NCBI GenBank assembly: GCA_001769195.1
Contig: MEOK01000004.1
Coordinates: forward strand, 124,001-188,000
Source: Bacteroidetes bacterium GWF2_40_14
GTDB taxonomy: Bacteria; Bacteroidota; Bacteroidia; Bacteroidales; UBA932
Direction: 5' to 3'
DNA: 64,000 nt
The notes under the pieces are model-generated. The model saw nothing but the letters and a program-made list of their open reading frames with translations, ran no database searches and was not told the origin of the DNA. The translations under genes and the position numbers were made by a program. This document shows positions 8,771-17,690 of the stretch, in pieces (within the stretch, counting starts at the first letter, position 1; every line of letters begins with the position of its first letter).

Positions 8771-9136
8771 ATGAAAAAACTGGACATATATCTTGCAACA
8801 CTTACAATAATTGTACTGTTGCTGGTCTGGGTAAGTGATTCAGAGAATCTTTTCAAAATCGTTTTGTATCTGGCTGTTTTTATCGGACTCTTTATCTCTG
8901 CAGCTGCGAGAAGGATCAAGGGGGAACAAAATTTGATTGATGTTAATAAAAAGGGATTGATTGCATTAATTTGCGGTCATGTACTTATAACTATTCTCTT
9001 TATTCTTACAGGAGCTTTAAAGGAGAAGGATGTAGTTGTAACAATCGGAGTATTTCTGGTTTATATCTCCCTGATGGTATTGTATACAATAGTGGTTGTT
9101 TCAAAATGTGCCACAAAAAATGATCATCCTGTATAG
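8771..9136 (+). CDS. small four-helix membrane protein, function unknown
   Basis: About 121 residues from the internal ATG at 8771 (MKKLDIYLATL); an earlier in-frame ATG at 8744 would add nine residues (MYLVTNMHA). Hydrophobic segments are at about residues 5-21, 27-43, 61-79 and 91-109, alternating with short basic loops (AARRIKGEQ). I do not recognise a family. It follows ilvA by 25-52 bases without a visible terminator, so it may be cotranscribed. It converges on pdxH, with a single base between the two stops. Confidence 0.6.
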   Translation: MKKLDIYLATLTIIVLLLVWVSDSENLFKIVLYLAVFIGLFISAAARRIKGEQNLIDVNKKGLIALICGHVLITILFILTGALKEKDVVVTIGVFLVYISLMVLYTIVVVSKCATKNDHPV

Positions 9137-9137
9137 A

Positions 9138-9791
9138 TTATGGATATAATCTTTGGATATCCCATCCACCGCCGGTTGCTATGTATTTAAAACGGTCGTG
9201 AAAACGGTTAGAACCTCCTTGCCAGAATTCAAAAGAATGTGGTTCAACTATGTACCCGCCCCAATGTTCGGGTCTCAATACTGCATCTGACGCATTTTCC
9301 ATTGTCTGGAAGAGTGTCGACATGATTTTCTGTTCAAACTCCTCCATGTCGGGCAGGGGTGAACTTTGAGAGGAGAGTGCTGCAGTTATCTGGCTCTCTA
9401 AAGGGCGGGAGTAAAAATATTCGTCAGACTCCTCCGCTGTTATTTTTTTAACAGTCCCCTCAATCCTTATCTGCCTCAATGATATGGACCAGAAGAATAG
9501 CAGTGATACATTTGGATTCTCTTCTATTTGTCTGCCCTTTTTACTGTTATAGTTGGTGAAGAATACAAAGCCATCGTTGGAGAATTGCTTAAGTAGCACT
9601 ACCCTTGCAGATGGTACCATATCATAACCTACAGTTGCAAGAGTCATTGCATTTGCCTCTATATTCTCTTTTTCAGCCGCTTCCTTAAACCAGCCCTTGA
9701 ACAGCAGAAAAGGATCGTCAGGCATATCCTCCCTTAAAAGGGGAGTCGCATCGTAGTCCTTTCTCAAATGAAATAATTTGTCAGCACTCAT
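9138..9791 (-). CDS. pdxH: pyridoxamine/pyridoxine 5'-phosphate oxidase
   Basis: PdxH is a cytosolic FMN enzyme that oxidises PNP or PMP to pyridoxal phosphate, the cofactor of IlvA among others. The 217-residue length matches the family (210-230). The FMN-binding region shows SARVVLLKQFSNDGFVFF, then NYNSKKGRQIEENP. Substrate-site residues are in YFYSRPLESQI. The C-terminal domain has WGGYIVEPHSFEFWQGG, then NRFHDR, and ends IQRLYP (RLxP is usual). Start codon is ATG at 9791. Confidence 0.95.
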   Translation of the reverse strand: MSADKLFHLRKDYDATPLLREDMPDDPFLLFKGWFKEAAEKENIEANAMTLATVGYDMVPSARVVLLKQFSNDGFVFFTNYNSKKGRQIEENPNVSLLFFWSISLRQIRIEGTVKKITAEESDEYFYSRPLESQITAALSSQSSPLPDMEEFEQKIMSTLFQTMENASDAVLRPEHWGGYIVEPHSFEFWQGGSNRFHDRFKYIATGGGWDIQRLYP

Positions 9792-9863
9792 TTTTCAGTA
9801 ATTTTAATACTATAACAAACAAGTAACACTTTTGATGGATCACAGCAGCCCACAGCAGCTCCG

Positions 9864-9971
9864 CAGCCCTATGCTTTCATGGCCAAACGCTCATTATTAA
9901 GTAGTTAAGCGAAAGAGAACTTTTGGGCAACTATCTCATTATCAGCGTTTGGCCATGAAAGCATAGGGCTG
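9864..9971. repeat. 108-bp element with perfect 28-bp inverted ends
   Basis: Bases 9864-9891 (CAGCCCTATGCTTTCATGGC..., ending AAACGCT) are the exact reverse complement of 9944-9971. The 52-base centre carries a repeated CTCATTAT (9890-9897 and 9935-9942) and no gene. It lies between the divergent pdxH gene and the gene at 10.1 kb. The size and perfect ends suggest a MITE or other palindromic insertion; no clear target duplication is visible. No second copy is present in this window. Confidence 0.8.
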
Positions 9972-9986
9972 ACATCACAAAATTTG

Positions 9987-9994
9987 TATCTTTG
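9987..9994 (+). promoter_or_regulatory. putative -7 box upstream of the 10.1-kb membrane gene
   Basis: TATCTTTG matches TAnnTTTG exactly. It is about 36 bases upstream of the ATG at 10030. No TTTG is present at the expected -33 distance, which falls inside the right arm of the inverted-repeat element. Confidence 0.4.
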
Positions 9995-10091
9995 TTTAAT
10001 ACAATATCTCACCTAATATCAATCGGGTCATGGAAAACAGGAGTACAATCACCATTCTGGTAATTTTGATTTCAATAGTATCGGCATTCCT

Positions 10092-10736
10092 TTGTTGCTG
10101 TTCTCTCTCTGTTCTGCACGAAGAGGCTCATTGAGAGGAAGGTTTCTGCTTGCCGGAACACTCGCCTATTTTTTGGTGACCTTCCTTTTCTATACAACAA
10201 TGGCAATGTATAATATAATGTTCATGGCTTTTGTCTCATTACTAGCATTTTCTTTCTTCGCTCTGCTGACAACCATGTTTTCTTTTGATACGGATAGTTT
10301 ACCCGGGATGTTTTCTGCAAGGACCCCGGTCAGATTTGCGGGAGGTTTTCTGATATTTACCTCAATTTCTATTGCGTTGTTTTGGCTGAGCATAATTGTC
10401 CCTCCATTAATTGACGGGTCGGTCTACCCGGATTCTCTGGACCATTACACCACACTGATTGTTCAGGGGATGGATCTAGGTTTGTTGCTACCCATCGCAT
10501 TTGTGTCGGCATTATTGTTAATAAAAAGAAGACCTCTGGGTTATCTGTTTGCACCCACTTACCTTGTTTTTCTGTCAATTCTCATGACTGCCCTGACGGC
10601 TAAGATAATTGCAATGGCAATAAACGGAGTAAATGTTGTACCTGCAGTATTTATCATACCTCTATTCAACATATTGTCACTAATCTGTGTTATAATGCTG
10701 TTGAAAAACATAAACATAAATATTTCAAATAAGTAA
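10092..10736 (+). CDS. multi-pass membrane protein of unknown function, possible N-terminal frameshift
   Basis: The open frame gives 214 residues from a TTG at 10092 with about six hydrophobic segments; no family is recognised. The start is suspicious. An ATG at 10030 in another frame encodes MENRSTITILVILISIVSAF, a good first membrane helix, and then runs into a stop near 10132. Joining the two frames around 10086-10095 would give a normal N-terminus. This suggests a one-base frameshift (true mutation or sequence error) or use of a non-ATG start. The gene is followed 18 bases later by a DUF4199 gene on the same strand. Confidence 0.6.
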   Translation: MLLFSLCSARRGSLRGRFLLAGTLAYFLVTFLFYTTMAMYNIMFMAFVSLLAFSFFALLTTMFSFDTDSLPGMFSARTPVRFAGGFLIFTSISIALFWLSIIVPPLIDGSVYPDSLDHYTTLIVQGMDLGLLLPIAFVSALLLIKRRPLGYLFAPTYLVFLSILMTALTAKIIAMAINGVNVVPAVFIIPLFNILSLICVIMLLKNININISNK

Positions 10737-10754
10737 ATTTAATTTTTATTGGTT

Positions 10755-11234
10755 ATGAAAAATTACAAATTCGAAATCAAGTGGGCCTCAATCTTTATAT
10801 TGATGAGCCTGCTGTGGATGGTTCTCGAGAGAATTGCCGGACTTCACGACAAGCACATAGATGTTCATATGATCTATACTAACTTTATGGCAATACCTGC
10901 TATTGCTGTATATGTATTTGCTCTTCTCGACAAAAAGAAGAATTTCTACTCGGGCAAGATGACATACTTTCAGGGATTTCTTAGTGGCATAATAATTACA
11001 CTGATTGTTACAATAGTAAGCCCGTTGACACAGCTAATTACATCACTTATAATTACTCCGCACTTCTTTGAGAATGCAATCAGATACACAACAGAACACG
11101 GAAAGATGTCCATGGAAGAAGCCGTTAAATATTTTAGCTTGAATAACTATATAATGCAGGGTTTTATAGGGGCACTTTTAATGGGTCTTATTACAGCAGC
11201 AGCTGTGGCTCTCTTTACCAGGAGCAAACGATGA
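10755..11234 (+). CDS. DUF4199 family membrane protein
   Basis: From ATG 10755 the protein has 159 residues (MKNYKFEIKWASIF). It has four hydrophobic segments, with the family-like layout of a first helix near residues 9-25, FMAIPAIAVYVFALLDKK, a central FLSGIIITLIVTIVSPL and a last helix near the C-terminus before TRSKR. DUF4199 proteins are common in Bacteroidota and have no established function. An upstream in-frame TTG at 10749 exists but ATG is preferred. Likely cotranscribed with the preceding membrane gene. Confidence 0.75.
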   Translation: MKNYKFEIKWASIFILMSLLWMVLERIAGLHDKHIDVHMIYTNFMAIPAIAVYVFALLDKKKNFYSGKMTYFQGFLSGIIITLIVTIVSPLTQLITSLIITPHFFENAIRYTTEHGKMSMEEAVKYFSLNNYIMQGFIGALLMGLITAAAVALFTRSKR

Positions 11235-11389
11235 CCAACTCACCTCAGGTGAGGGTCTGGTAATAGGATCAATAGCAATGACATCATTCAGGATAGGTTG
11301 ATACATGCCATTTTAAGTCGTTTTGGGCACATGTTTGTAAATTGTCATATTATTTGATAAATTTACTCAATCTCAAAACATAAACGTCT

Positions 11390-12640
11390 ATGAATTCTTC
11401 ACTTATCAGAATCAGCATAGCTCTTACCATTATAATAGCTTTATCGGGATGCAGGTTTTTCTCAAAATTAATGGATGAGAAGGAGGTGGTTGAAGATAAA
11501 AAGGAGAGTGTGGTTGCAGAAGATTTTCCCAAAAGATCATCACTGGACACCTTAAAGGTGAGACCACTCTGGATAAGTGAAACATATCCGGAAAAACCGG
11601 CAGGTGCAAAAGAAAAACCTGTTACAGCAAAAAGAGCGACAGCTAAAGAGTCACCAGATGAGACAACTGTAAAAAGAAGCGGATTCAACGGCAGCAGTGT
11701 TTATGTTGAAAAAAGAGGGACCCTCAGGTTCTATTTCTCAAAAGAAGAACTCTCGGCAATAACGGAGTTGAAAATAGAAGGAGAGGTGGACAGTCGCGAT
11801 CTTATGTTCATTTGTCCCAATATGCCAAACCTGTTAAGTCTGGATCTAAAAGATTGCAAAATTGAGAACAGGACCATTCCTGAATACTTCTTTTTTGGCG
11901 ATAAAGAGAACAATAAGCTTGAAACTCTCATTTTACCTGATGACCTTGAGGTCATAGGCAGGAGTGCGTTCTCTATGTGCAAAAAGCTGAAAGGAGAACT
12001 AAAGATTCCACAAGGCGTGAGAGTGATAGGATATGGTGCTTTCTATATATGTTCCGGTTTAACAGGAAATCTTGTATTGCCACAGAATATAAAAGAGATT
12101 GGAAGTTGGGCATTTTTCAGATGTGCAGGATTTACGGGTCAGCTGATTTTGCCGGAAGGATTAGCACAGATTGGAGATCATGCTTTTTCCAACTGTCCGG
12201 GATTTACAGGGAAATTGATAATACCAAACAGTATTACAAGAATCCAGGATGCAACATTTGCTTATTGCAAAGGGTTTGAAGAGGGGCTTAAGCTACCAGA
12301 TAATCTGACTATTATAGAAGATCATGCATTTTCAAACTGTTCAGGCTTGTCTGGGGAGCTGGTAATACCGGGCAGTGTCAAAACCATTGGATTGTTCGCC
12401 TTTAACGGCTGTAGCAGCTTTACAGGAATACTTGATATTCCTGCAGGAGTTAAAACTATTGGATTCAAGGCATTTTCGCAGTGTTCGGGACTAAGAAACA
12501 TAAAGGTAAACTGGAACGAACCAATATCATACAGTTCAGAGATGTTTCCTGTAAAGGTCGGGATACTGGTGCCTGGATCACAAGTTTCCAGATACAGTGC
12601 AACCGAAGGGTGGAAAAACCACAATATTGAAGGCTTTTAA
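11390..12640 (+). CDS. BspA-type leucine-rich-repeat lipoprotein
   Basis: A 416-residue lipoprotein with lipobox ALSGC (Cys21). A low-complexity charged linker (about 25-95) comes before the repeat domain. From about residue 189 there are eight 24-residue repeats of the form IGxxAFxxCxxLTGxLxIPxxVxx (LRR_5/BspA class). Such proteins are surface exposed and in several Bacteroidetes mediate binding to host proteins or other bacteria. The lipid anchor suggests outer-membrane display. It is followed 13 bases later by a histidine kinase; a functional link is possible but unproven. Confidence 0.88.
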   Translation: MNSSLIRISIALTIIIALSGCRFFSKLMDEKEVVEDKKESVVAEDFPKRSSLDTLKVRPLWISETYPEKPAGAKEKPVTAKRATAKESPDETTVKRSGFNGSSVYVEKRGTLRFYFSKEELSAITELKIEGEVDSRDLMFICPNMPNLLSLDLKDCKIENRTIPEYFFFGDKENNKLETLILPDDLEVIGRSAFSMCKKLKGELKIPQGVRVIGYGAFYICSGLTGNLVLPQNIKEIGSWAFFRCAGFTGQLILPEGLAQIGDHAFSNCPGFTGKLIIPNSITRIQDATFAYCKGFEEGLKLPDNLTIIEDHAFSNCSGLSGELVIPGSVKTIGLFAFNGCSSFTGILDIPAGVKTIGFKAFSQCSGLRNIKVNWNEPISYSSEMFPVKVGILVPGSQVSRYSATEGWKNHNIEGF

Positions 12641-12653
12641 ATAATATCACATA

Positions 12654-13577
12654 GTGTTGAAGTTAAAATTTGAGCATAGAATCACAATTGCCTACCTTAT
12701 ACTAGGCGGGGCGTGGATACTTTTTTCAGATAAGTTTCTCTATGCAATGATACCAGATGCACACCTGCAGTCAGATATCCAGACATATAAAGGTTGGCTC
12801 TATGTTGTTGTCACCGCAGTATTCTTTTTTGTATTTATCAAAGGGCACCTGAAAAAACTGAGAAAGGCCGAGCAGAAGGCACTTGAAAGCGACAGGCTCA
12901 AATCGGCGTTTCTCACAAATCTCAGCCATGAGATACGCACACCGATGAATGGAATTCTGGGTTTTTCTGAACTACTTAGGAGCCCGGGGCTCACCGGAGA
13001 ACAACATCAGGAATATCTGAAAATCATTGAATCAAGCGGAGAGAGGATTTTATCACTTTTTGGTGATCTTGTGTTAATGTCTAAAGTTCAATCGGGCCAG
13101 ATTGGGGTTGACAAAAGGGAGGTGAGCATAAATAAAATTTCCGAAGAGTTATACAAACATTTCAAACCCGAAGCAGAGAAAAAGGGACTTAAGCTCTTTT
13201 TTGTAAATTCACTGCCAATGGATGAGGCGACAATAAAAACAGACAGTGAGAAGGTAACGGCAATTCTCTCTCACCTTATAAAAAATGCCATAAAATACAC
13301 ATCGAGCGGAGATATTGAATTCGGATACCTCAAAAAAGATAATTTTCTTGAGTTCTTTGTTAGTGATACAGGAATAGGTATACCAAAAGATAAAACGGAA
13401 TTGATTTTCAATAAGTTTGTTCAGGCAGAAACCAACTTGTCAAAACTACACGATGGAGCAGGACTTGGTCTATCCATAGCAAAAGCATTTGTTGAGATGC
13501 TGGGGGGTAAAATATGGGTAGAATCTGAAGAACATTCAGGTGCTACATTCTACTTTACAATTCCATATCATCTCTGA
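12654..13577 (+). CDS. membrane-bound sensor histidine kinase (orphan)
   Basis: The 307-residue protein has two membrane helices (about 10-25 and 47-63) around a very short loop of roughly 20 residues, so no real extracytoplasmic sensor domain is present. The HisKA domain has the H-box NLSHEIRTPMNG with His92. The HATPase_c domain has HLIKNAIKY, DTGIGIP and GAGLGLSIAK. No receiver domain or response regulator is adjacent. The start is non-ATG: GTG at 12654 or TTG at 12657. The 3' end overlaps the convergent ROK gene by 10 bases. Confidence 0.9.
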   Translation: MLKLKFEHRITIAYLILGGAWILFSDKFLYAMIPDAHLQSDIQTYKGWLYVVVTAVFFFVFIKGHLKKLRKAEQKALESDRLKSAFLTNLSHEIRTPMNGILGFSELLRSPGLTGEQHQEYLKIIESSGERILSLFGDLVLMSKVQSGQIGVDKREVSINKISEELYKHFKPEAEKKGLKLFFVNSLPMDEATIKTDSEKVTAILSHLIKNAIKYTSSGDIEFGYLKKDNFLEFFVSDTGIGIPKDKTELIFNKFVQAETNLSKLHDGAGLGLSIAKAFVEMLGGKIWVESEEHSGATFYFTIPYHL

Positions 13578-14671
13578 TCTATCTTGTTCAGTGCAAAAGC
13601 GTAGGCTCCCAAAGCGATGGCTCGGCTGGCCCCAATTTTTGACGTAACAACTCCAATTCTTTTAAACGGATCATAGCTGACTTTTTTTGTTGTTCCGTAT
13701 ATATCAATGAGTACCTCATTGTCTTTAGCAAACAGGTCAAATCCCTCAGGATCATCAAGATCGAAAACCTCTGTCTGTACCCTGTTTACGAGTTCACCTC
13801 CAAAAGTGCAGATCTTGCTTCTCATCTCATTTAAAAGGGAAGGATAGATATATTTTCTTGCTCCTGTCAAACCTCCACCTATTACAACAAGACCATCAAT
13901 AAGGCTCGCAGATGTTGCCATTGCATCTCCAGCCGCTTCACCTAACCGGGCAAAAGAGGCTATTGCCGCATCCCTGTCGCCCATTTTAATTCCCTCGGCA
14001 ATTTCAAAAATATCCTTTGGTTCCAGTCCGTGATTCGCATCTGAAGCAAGTTCACCGTATACCCTCTTGATTGCAGCAATACTTACACTTGCCTCCATTA
14101 TTACGTTTGGATGGAATTTGTTTCTCAGGCAGAATATCTCAACACAAGAGTTGTCGCCTATATGTAATTTCCCGTCAACGGCAAATCCGAATCCGAATCC
14201 TGTTCCTAAAGTGTAACCTAATAAGTTATGATATTGTTTTTTACTGCCTTTTTCAGTTAGCCTTGCATTGATTTCGGGCAATACTCCCGACATCGCCTCG
14301 CCATATACAAAAAGGTCCCCATCGTTGTTTATAAAAACAGGAATTCCGAATTTTTCCTGTAAGAACGGACCAAGCGCAACACCATCGCGAAAAGAGGGAA
14401 AGTTCGGAAGGTAACCTCCGATAATTCCGTTCGGATAATCGGCAGGACCGGGAAATGCAAAACTGATAGCAACAGGTTTTTCATCAAGCTTTTCAATGAC
14501 TATAGAGAATCCCTTGACAAGGTTTGCAAGGCAATCATCCAGTTTGTCGGATAAAGATGGAAGGGTAATTGGTGCTACTTTGTATTCGTTGCCCTGAATG
14601 GCAGAAAATACGAAATTTGTACCACCGGCATCAAGTGTTATTACAGTACGTCTGTCAGTATTGTATATCAT
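13568..14671 (-). CDS. ROK-family sugar kinase-like protein
   Basis: The 367 residues begin with the ASKHA phosphate-1 motif TLDAGGTNFVF (about 12-22). A central catalytic-type segment FINNDGDLFVYGEA and LGTGFGFGFAVDGKLHIG follow, and then the adenosine motif VVIGGGLTGARKYIYP. This matches ROK kinases, which phosphorylate hexoses or N-acetylhexosamines in the cytoplasm. The usual ROK zinc cluster CxCGxxGC is not seen (EIFCLRNKF is at that place), so it is a divergent member and its substrate is uncertain. It lies 21 bases downstream of the LruC gene on the same strand. Confidence 0.82.
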   Translation of the reverse strand: MIYNTDRRTVITLDAGGTNFVFSAIQGNEYKVAPITLPSLSDKLDDCLANLVKGFSIVIEKLDEKPVAISFAFPGPADYPNGIIGGYLPNFPSFRDGVALGPFLQEKFGIPVFINNDGDLFVYGEAMSGVLPEINARLTEKGSKKQYHNLLGYTLGTGFGFGFAVDGKLHIGDNSCVEIFCLRNKFHPNVIMEASVSIAAIKRVYGELASDANHGLEPKDIFEIAEGIKMGDRDAAIASFARLGEAAGDAMATSASLIDGLVVIGGGLTGARKYIYPSLLNEMRSKICTFGGELVNRVQTEVFDLDDPEGFDLFAKDNEVLIDIYGTTKKVSYDPFKRIGVVTSKIGASRAIALGAYAFALNKIDQR

Positions 14672-14692
14672 AGTTCAGTAATTAGATTAGTG

Positions 14693-16705
14693 TCATTTCT
14701 TATAGAGGTACCAGTCCGGGCAATCTACCCCAAGCGACTTAGCCCAAACCAGGAACTTGGGATAATATATTCCGATACTTACAGACTCTGTGGGATAATC
14801 AAAATCTCCGGGAATGAGAATCCCAAAAGGCATACCGTCGTCAGAAATGTAATAACGATTTTGTTTAGGGTCAGACTTGTCGTTGGAACTTCCCAGAAGT
14901 TTGCTATCTGCAAGGTCGGTAGGCAAATAATTCGGCATATGCACCTCCCTGCCACGACCTGCATTATTGACTACAATAAATGGGTTGTATGGAGGTGTCG
15001 TGACCAGATCAAGAGTAACAGGTGATGAGAAATCAATCTGAATGCTGAACTCCGGCTTGTCCCCTACAACCTTGATTCCCAGAGCTGTAATATTGTCAAA
15101 TACCATAACCACAGCTTTGTTTTGTTGCTGTTCAGTGCCGTTGGGCGACAACTGATACGAGAAATTGCCATCTACAAAAGTGCTGGTACTCTTTACACTG
15201 CTCACTGCCGATGCCGACAGGCCAAGCTGATATCCAAAACCTACATCGAGTATTCCTCCGGACCATACCGGTTTGATTCTGTCAATTATCTTAATGATCT
15301 GGTTTTTGTTATTAAGGTAGTGAGTGGAGTTGTAAGAGACAACAACATCGTTCATGTCATAGTCACCCCTGCTTGGCCATAAATCTTCGAAGGCCAGAGT
15401 GTGATAGGAGTTAATTGACGGGTAATGTGTAGAATATGCAATGTTTGCATCATTTGGGAACTCGTCGCGGTCGTCGGGTATTCCATCCTTATCCTTGTCG
15501 TTAGTCTTGATAACCAAAGGAAGGTCTTTGTATTGAATTGCCGTTTCAGGTGTTGCGGCAGCATAAAAAAGAGCATCATTAAAGTCGTTGTCTGAACTCA
15601 GCGATCTGTTTACATCTTCAAACCCTATTAAGACGATATCTCTCTCAGGGTCATATAGCAGTACATTGTGAGGCTTTAGAAGAGGGTCACTTTCTGGGTT
15701 GAACTGCTCAAGAGAGTAGTAAATAGGGTTATTCTGACTTATCGTGCCATTACTTTGATAGCTATAAGCAGCAATAAACCATCCAATGCTTGTCCCGGCA
15801 GGGAAAATGTCTGTTAAGGCACTTCCGTTCCAGTATTGGAGTTGCACCCGGTTTCCTGTTAAAAGACCTCCTCCACTACCTAAAAAGGAAGCGTTGGGAA
15901 AAGCTATGATTTTACTGATTTCGCTCAGCTTTGTTGGAGGGTTATCAGTAGGGTAGTGGAAATAGCCAAGAACATTCTTGTAGCTGGCCCCCTCATGTAT
16001 GAATACTACCTCTATTTTTGCATTTTCAATTATATGCAGCGCTGAGTTAACCCCATTTGCAATAAATTCCGGATGTAAGATTGGTACCTTTTTGCTTTCG
16101 GGCAAAGTGGCATTTATATCATTCATAAATTCTGCAGAAACAGAAATGTCGGGAGAGAGAAGGTAGAAAGGAACTCCTGTGCTGCTCCATGTTCCTAAAG
16201 TTGTATATCCGGGGATAGAAGCATTAAGCTCAAGAACATTGCTGCTTTTGACAAGCATTTGTGCTGCCATAAAGCTGGCAGGACTATTGGCATCTACAGT
16301 AAACTTATTATTTGCAAATGACGACTTGAGAAGTTGTGGAACTCCAAGCGTGGGGCTGTATACATAGAGCTTCTTGACAGATTTTTTAATATTTACAATA
16401 CCGTTATATATTCCATAATTCTCAGTTAGACCTTTTAGAATTGGATTGAGTCCTACCCTAAGAACTTCCAGCTCAGGATCTCCTTCAACCGCAACGAAAG
16501 GATATTCGTCATATACATAGAACTCTATGGGTGAAATGAATTTCAATTTGTAATCGACCGATAAAGTATAATTGCCTACCGTGGCAAAGTCAAAATAGGT
16601 TTTTTCCTCCACTGGAAGGTTTTTTGGTGTTAATTTTAAACACGAGGGAAAAACTAACCCTAAAAAGACTATGACTAAAAAAAACGCCGATATGTGCCGT
16701 TTCAT
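14693..16705 (-). CDS. LruC domain-containing lipoprotein
   Basis: A 670-residue exported lipoprotein (Cys22 in VFPSCLKL). The middle carries a DUF4114-like part (ERDIVLIGFEDVNR, then SDNDFNDALFYA). Next come an Asp-rich calcium-binding-type stretch DKDKDGIPDDRDEFPND and the LruC signature FEDLWPSRGDYDMNDVVVSY. The C-terminal DUF4842-like domain ends SVSIGIYYPKFLVWAKSLG. Such proteins are found in Bacteroidales and Vibrio/Leptospira relatives and are thought to be surface proteins; function is unknown. It has its own promoter and a downstream ROK kinase gene. Confidence 0.88.
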   Translation of the reverse strand: MKRHISAFFLVIVFLGLVFPSCLKLTPKNLPVEEKTYFDFATVGNYTLSVDYKLKFISPIEFYVYDEYPFVAVEGDPELEVLRVGLNPILKGLTENYGIYNGIVNIKKSVKKLYVYSPTLGVPQLLKSSFANNKFTVDANSPASFMAAQMLVKSSNVLELNASIPGYTTLGTWSSTGVPFYLLSPDISVSAEFMNDINATLPESKKVPILHPEFIANGVNSALHIIENAKIEVVFIHEGASYKNVLGYFHYPTDNPPTKLSEISKIIAFPNASFLGSGGGLLTGNRVQLQYWNGSALTDIFPAGTSIGWFIAAYSYQSNGTISQNNPIYYSLEQFNPESDPLLKPHNVLLYDPERDIVLIGFEDVNRSLSSDNDFNDALFYAAATPETAIQYKDLPLVIKTNDKDKDGIPDDRDEFPNDANIAYSTHYPSINSYHTLAFEDLWPSRGDYDMNDVVVSYNSTHYLNNKNQIIKIIDRIKPVWSGGILDVGFGYQLGLSASAVSSVKSTSTFVDGNFSYQLSPNGTEQQQNKAVVMVFDNITALGIKVVGDKPEFSIQIDFSSPVTLDLVTTPPYNPFIVVNNAGRGREVHMPNYLPTDLADSKLLGSSNDKSDPKQNRYYISDDGMPFGILIPGDFDYPTESVSIGIYYPKFLVWAKSLGVDCPDWYLYKK

Positions 16706-16746
16706 AGATATTGCTTATAATACTCTTAAATAACTTGTTGAAAAAA

Positions 16747-16776
16747 CAAATGTATCAATATTTAAATTTATATCAA
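16747..16776 (-). promoter_or_regulatory. promoter of the LruC-ROK operon
   Basis: On the minus strand TACATTTG (16754-16747) is a perfect -7 box. A TTG (16776-16774) lies 19 bases upstream, the expected -33 spacing. The LruC ATG follows about 40 bases downstream. Confidence 0.6.
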
Positions 16777-16804
16777 TGGGGAGAGATAATATGTTTGACT
16801 CTCA

Positions 16805-16836
16805 TTTGCTATTCGGATGATTTTTGTTGTAATTTG
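16805..16836 (+). promoter_or_regulatory. promoter of the LmtA-like gene
   Basis: TTTG at 16805-16808 and TAATTTG at 16830-16836 resemble the -33 and -7 boxes with a 21-base spacer; the -7 box is one base short of TAnnTTTG. The ATG is at 16867. Confidence 0.4.
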
Positions 16837-16866
16837 CAGATATAATCAAATTTCAGGAATCAAATC

Positions 16867-17619
16867 ATGGCATTACAGGAAACATTAGAAAAGCAGGGGC
16901 AGTGGCTATTCAGATACAGGAGCAATATCCCGCTGATCATATTACTAATAGGAACAATGTTATTCCTGTGGACAGAATTGCATCCGGAAACCTCTGTTTA
17001 CAAGGGAACACCATATGAGATTTATTACGAGTCATTTTGTCTCTTTATCAGTCTTTTCGGGTTGTTTATACGTGTTTACACAGTTGGACACACACCGGCC
17101 AATACCTCAGGCAGAAACGTTGCCACACAGGTTGCAGATTCACTCAATACCACGGGGATTTATTCTATTGTGAGGCACCCTTTGTATCTGGGCAATTTCT
17201 TCATGTGGTTCGGTCCGGCTTTGCTAACGGGTCATTTCTGGTTTCTGATATCGTTCTGTTTTTTTTACTGGGTTTATTATGAAAGGATAATGTTTGCAGA
17301 AGAGCAATTCCTGAGAGGTAAATTCGGGAAAACATATCTTGATTGGGCAGAAAGAGTTCCTGCCTTTGTGCCTAAATTCAAGAATTTTGTCAAACCGGGA
17401 TTCCCTTTCAGCTGGAGAAAGGTTCTGAAAAAGGAGAAAAACGGGCTGGCAGCAGTGTTTCTGATTTTCTTTACATTTGATGTTGTGGGAGAGTTGATAA
17501 ACAAAGGGCACAATTATAACTACTTTCTTGTGGCTATGTGTATTCTGACAATGCTCATGTATGCTGTTCTCAAGTATCTGAAGTATAATACAAAAGTTCT
17601 TGATGAAACCGGCAGGTAG
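16867..17619 (+). CDS. isoprenylcysteine methyltransferase-like membrane enzyme (LmtA-type lipid A 1-phosphate methyltransferase)
   Basis: The 250-residue protein has about five to six membrane helices. The catalytic motif of the ICMT/PEMT fold is present: STGIYSIVRHPLY-type sequence (NTTGIYSIVRHPLYLGNF, about residues 96-113) and the second cofactor motif EEQFLRGKFG then YLDW (about 145-158). These enzymes use S-adenosylmethionine at the membrane. Bacteroidota homologues are commonly assigned as lipid A Kdo2 1-phosphate O-methyltransferase after Leptospira LmtA. The exact substrate is inferred, not shown. The gene is monocistronic. Confidence 0.78.
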   Translation: MALQETLEKQGQWLFRYRSNIPLIILLIGTMLFLWTELHPETSVYKGTPYEIYYESFCLFISLFGLFIRVYTVGHTPANTSGRNVATQVADSLNTTGIYSIVRHPLYLGNFFMWFGPALLTGHFWFLISFCFFYWVYYERIMFAEEQFLRGKFGKTYLDWAERVPAFVPKFKNFVKPGFPFSWRKVLKKEKNGLAAVFLIFFTFDVVGELINKGHNYNYFLVAMCILTMLMYAVLKYLKYNTKVLDETGR

Positions 17620-17690
17620 GTAATTGAAAAGGATGCCCGAATAACTTCAGACATCCTCCCCCAAAATGATCAACTATGAATTAAACGCAA

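Noticed and set aside
9135-9152. AGATTAT/ATAATCT hairpin at the convergent end of pdxH
   Set aside because: The stem is only seven AT-rich pairs, overlaps the pdxH coding end and lacks a proper T run; not strong enough to call a terminator.
11240-11254. CTCACCTCAGGTGAG as terminator after the DUF4199 gene
   Set aside because: The two arms leave at most a one-base loop unless shortened to five pairs, and no T run follows.
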